Both the position numbers and the translations under genes were made by a program. Below are positions 6,136 to 7,020 of a DNA stretch of 7,020 nucleotides, in pieces; positions within the stretch are counted from its first letter, which is position 1, and every line of letters starts with the position of its first letter. The notes below the pieces were generated by a model. That model had not been told where the DNA came from and made no database searches. It worked only from the letters and a program-made list of their open reading frames with translations. This stretch comes from Sutterella sp. UBA4713 (lineage in GTDB: Bacteria; Pseudomonadota; Gammaproteobacteria; Burkholderiales; Burkholderiaceae_F). The stretch covers positions 13,810-20,829 of the forward strand of contig DHJT01000058.1 in assembly GCA_002404465.1 (NCBI GenBank). The letters run 5' to 3'.

Positions 6136-6207
6136 CACATCCTCAAATGTCGAAGTTTTTAACCATTTTCGATTATAGTTTGCTAACTGCCCTTTTGAGT
6201 TCGAACA
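6136..6207. promoter_or_regulatory. Divergent promoter region of nikR and the EamA transporter
   Basis: This 72-base region has two overlapping -10-like hexamers around one TATA core: TATAAT on the minus strand (6177-6172, perfect) facing nikR, and TATAGT on the plus strand (6174-6179) facing the transporter. Neither has a good -35 at 16-18 bases. Leaders would be about 30 and 20 bases. Inverted elements TCGAA (6150-6154) and TTCGA (6168-6172), and the palindrome GTTCGAAC (6199-6206), are possible operator parts. The E. coli NikR operator half-site GTATGA is absent. Confidence 0.5.
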
Positions 6208-7020
6208 ATGCCGACCACCGCCCTTATTCTTGTCCTTATTGCCGCGTTTTTGCACGCAACATGGAACTATCAACTAAAAAAAGCTTGTCCCTCAAAGGTC
6301 TTTTGGCCTGTCAGTTATCTTATGACGCTCACGCTTTGCGTCCCGATTCTCCTGATTTATGACCCGACGATTTTTTCCGGCATTACGAAAACCGGCTGGC
6401 TTGTTATTTGCCTTTCCGCGCCGATTCATATCGTCTATGCGTATGTGCTTCAATACGGGTATAAGCAGGCCGATTACAGCATCGTGTATCCGACGGCCCG
6501 CGGGACGGGGCCTTTGATTACCGTCCTGGCAGCCGTGATTGTTTTGGGGGATCGGCCGAGCCCTCTCGGAATATGTGCCATTGTCTCAATTCTGATCGGA
6601 ATCATTCTTCTTGCCGGCAAAACCCATACATCACAAACCGTTGACAAGAAAATCGGAAAAGGCCTTTTTTGGGGAACGTTAACCGGCGTCTGTATCGCAG
6701 GCTACTCCTTTTGCGACGCCTGGGCCGTGCAACAACACACGGGCTTGACTCCGCTTTCTTTTTACTTTCCGGCTCTGGCCGTACGGTGCCTGATTCTGTG
6801 GCCGATCATTTTGATGACTGACAACTGGCGCACCGAGTTACGCGACATGATTCAGAATCGTGTTGACAGAAAGGCTCTTTTTTGCACAAGCATCGGGTCA
6901 CCCGGCGCCTACATTCTCGTGCTTTTTGCCTTAACCTTAGCACCGCTCTCGTACGTTGCTCCGGGGCGCGAAATCGGCATGATGATCGGTGTGATTATCG
7001 GGGCTCTCCTGTTAAAGGAA
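6208..7020 (+). CDS. EamA/DMT family transporter (3' end outside window)
   Basis: The frame opens at ATG 6208 and stays open for 271 codons to the window end; an in-frame TGA at 6196 excludes an earlier start. The product is a polytopic inner-membrane protein of the drug/metabolite transporter superfamily, normally about 280-300 residues with ten helices in two EamA repeats. Repeat one starts with ALILVLIAAFLHATWNY and includes YPTARGTGP (94-102), a typical family motif at the third/fourth helix. A polar linker from about residue 138 (KTHTSQTVDKKIGKG) leads to repeat two, whose counterpart motif is APGREIG (251-257) followed by GALLLKE. The ribosome binding site is weak (GAG eight bases upstream). 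Substrates in this superfamily vary widely (amino acids, metabolites, sugars), so none is assigned. The gene is divergent from nikR across 72 bp, which may mean shared regulation. Confidence 0.88.
   Translation, partial: MPTTALILVLIAAFLHATWNYQLKKACPSKVFWPVSYLMTLTLCVPILLIYDPTIFSGITKTGWLVICLSAPIHIVYAYVLQYGYKQADYSIVYPTARGTGPLITVLAAVIVLGDRPSPLGICAIVSILIGIILLAGKTHTSQTVDKKIGKGLFWGTLTGVCIAGYSFCDAWAVQQHTGLTPLSFYFPALAVRCLILWPIILMTDNWRTELRDMIQNRVDRKALFCTSIGSPGAYILVLFALTLAPLSYVAPGREIGMMIGVIIGALLLKE

Noticed and set aside
6136..6273. The nikR frame open upstream to about 6273
   Set aside because: It would add 46 residues ahead of the conserved MQRLTFSVNDD start and would overlap the transporter gene and both -10 elements. 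GAGG five bases before 6135 fixes the start.
1..7020. A novel defence, mobile or biosynthetic system
   Set aside because: Every sizeable coding region is assigned to a known housekeeping or transport family, and no CRISPR repeats, transposase, toxin-antitoxin pair or cluster of unknown genes is seen.

Overview
The window reads as ordinary chromosomal DNA of a betaproteobacterium. The gene order holA-proA is a familiar Burkholderiales arrangement (usually leuS-lptE-holA-proA), and a single-domain RlmL-type methyltransferase is also common there. Base composition looks close to 50% GC by eye, which would suit a host-associated member such as a Sutterellaceae relative. That narrower placement is inference from memory, not from any database search.

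Positions 1-3084 hold a tight plus-strand run. It contains the C-terminal half of holA (DNA polymerase III delta subunit), proA (proline synthesis; 16 bases downstream) and an rlmL-like 23S rRNA guanine methyltransferase whose ATG shares a base with the proA stop codon. These genes are probably co-transcribed housekeeping functions without a shared pathway. A NagD-like HAD phosphatase on the minus strand runs head-on into rlmL, and the two coding regions overlap by 78 bp at their 3' ends.

Positions 3856-4200 are a divergent intergenic region with candidate promoters in both directions, a perfect-armed palindrome and a second inverted repeat. It leads into a complete plus-strand DAACS (SLC1-fold) acidic amino acid/dicarboxylate symporter with a strong ribosome binding site and a clear intrinsic terminator. 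A tRNA-Glu gene with anticodon CTC follows, with its own promoter. Its 3' hairpin also lies at the end of the convergent nikR gene. nikR encodes a complete nickel-responsive regulator with all four nickel ligands. Across a 72-bp divergent promoter region lies the first 271 codons of an EamA/DMT-family membrane transporter, cut by the window end.

No mobile element, CRISPR array, phage gene or recognisable new multi-gene system is visible. The points most worth a second look are small-scale: an isolated nikR facing an EamA transporter, the antisense overlap of rlmL and the phosphatase, operator-like palindromes at two promoters, a duplicated start region, and an Asp-to-Asn change in the ion-binding motif of the symporter.
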